This document shows positions 5,989 to 6,133 of a DNA stretch of 6,133 nt, one piece after another (the first letter of the stretch is position 1; each line of letters begins with the position of its first letter). Under the pieces are notes generated by a model, which had not been told where the DNA came from, ran no database searches, and saw only the letters and a list, made by a program, of their open reading frames with translations. This stretch comes from Pseudonocardiaceae bacterium (GTDB lineage: Bacteria > Actinomycetota > Actinomycetes > Mycobacteriales > Pseudonocardiaceae). Both the position numbers and the translations under genes were made by a program. The stretch spans positions 1 through 6,133 of the forward strand of contig JAICSB010000206.1 in assembly GCA_025937115.1 (NCBI GenBank), written 5' to 3'.

Positions 5989-6133
5989 ATGGCGCTGCGA
6001 GACAACGTACTGCGGGCCGCGTTCGACCGGTTCCTGGCCACTGGACTTGACGATGCTCTCATCCGTCCGGCGCCGGGCGAGGCGGAGCAGCGCGCGCTGG
6101 CACTGTTCACGTCGGTCGTGGCGACGGTACCGG
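5989..6133 (+). CDS. Unidentified protein, N-terminal fragment (runs off the edge)
   Basis: The frame is open from the ATG at 5989 to the window end, giving 48 residues beginning MALRDNVLRAAFDRFLATGL and continuing through an Ala/Leu-rich, probably helical stretch to ATVP. A strong GGAGG site 6 bases upstream and GC-rich third positions support a real gene. The product is not recognised from this fragment. The ending LALFTSVVATVP faintly recalls the N-terminal helices of phenylacetate-CoA-ligase-like adenylating enzymes, but this is only a guess. A minus-strand frame over the same bases is judged a shadow. Confidence 0.7.
   Translation, partial: MALRDNVLRAAFDRFLATGLDDALIRPAPGEAEQRALALFTSVVATVP

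Noticed and set aside
1..6133. A defence island, prophage or mobile element around the SNF2 gene
   Set aside because: No nuclease, methylase, integrase, transposase, toxin or CRISPR-like repeats are visible, and base composition looks broadly even across the window. The SNF2 protein lacks signs that tie it to a known defence system.

Overview
The window comes from a high-GC actinomycete. GC is strongly enriched at third codon positions, GTG is used as a start, Shine-Dalgarno sites are GGAGG-like, and all recognisable genes have typical actinobacterial relatives. A filamentous group such as Pseudonocardiaceae is a reasonable guess, but the sequence does not prove the genus. No tRNA, rRNA, CRISPR array, insertion sequence or phage gene is visible. 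No stretch longer than about 125 bases lacks a gene.

Layout from left to right. (1) The extreme left edge may hold the ribosome-binding site and first codon of a gene reading leftward out of the window. (2) 36-1223, minus: a complete bacterial class I cytochrome P450. (3) 1224-1348: a 125-bp divergent intergenic region. (4) 1349-4447, plus: a large SWI2/SNF2-family ATPase with a long N-terminal accessory region, resembling the mycobacterial HelZ type. (5) 4440-5261, plus: a SWIM zinc-finger protein that starts 8 bases inside the end of the SNF2 gene. (6) 5273-5893, minus: an FMN-binding pyridoxamine-phosphate-oxidase-like flavoprotein, convergent with the SWIM gene and only 11 bp from it. (7) 5894-5988: a 95-bp divergent intergenic region with an inverted repeat. 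(8) 5989 to the right edge, plus: the start of an unidentified gene with a very good ribosome-binding site.

How the genes may work together. The overlapping SNF2 ATPase and SWIM protein are the one clear functional unit. Their translation is probably coupled, and the two proteins probably act together on DNA or on a DNA-bound protein complex. Their cellular role is not established. The P450 and the flavoprotein are both redox enzymes, but they lie on opposite sides of the SNF2-SWIM pair in their own transcription units, and nothing here ties them to it. The window looks mostly like ordinary chromosome. The SNF2-SWIM pair is the part most worth a second look.
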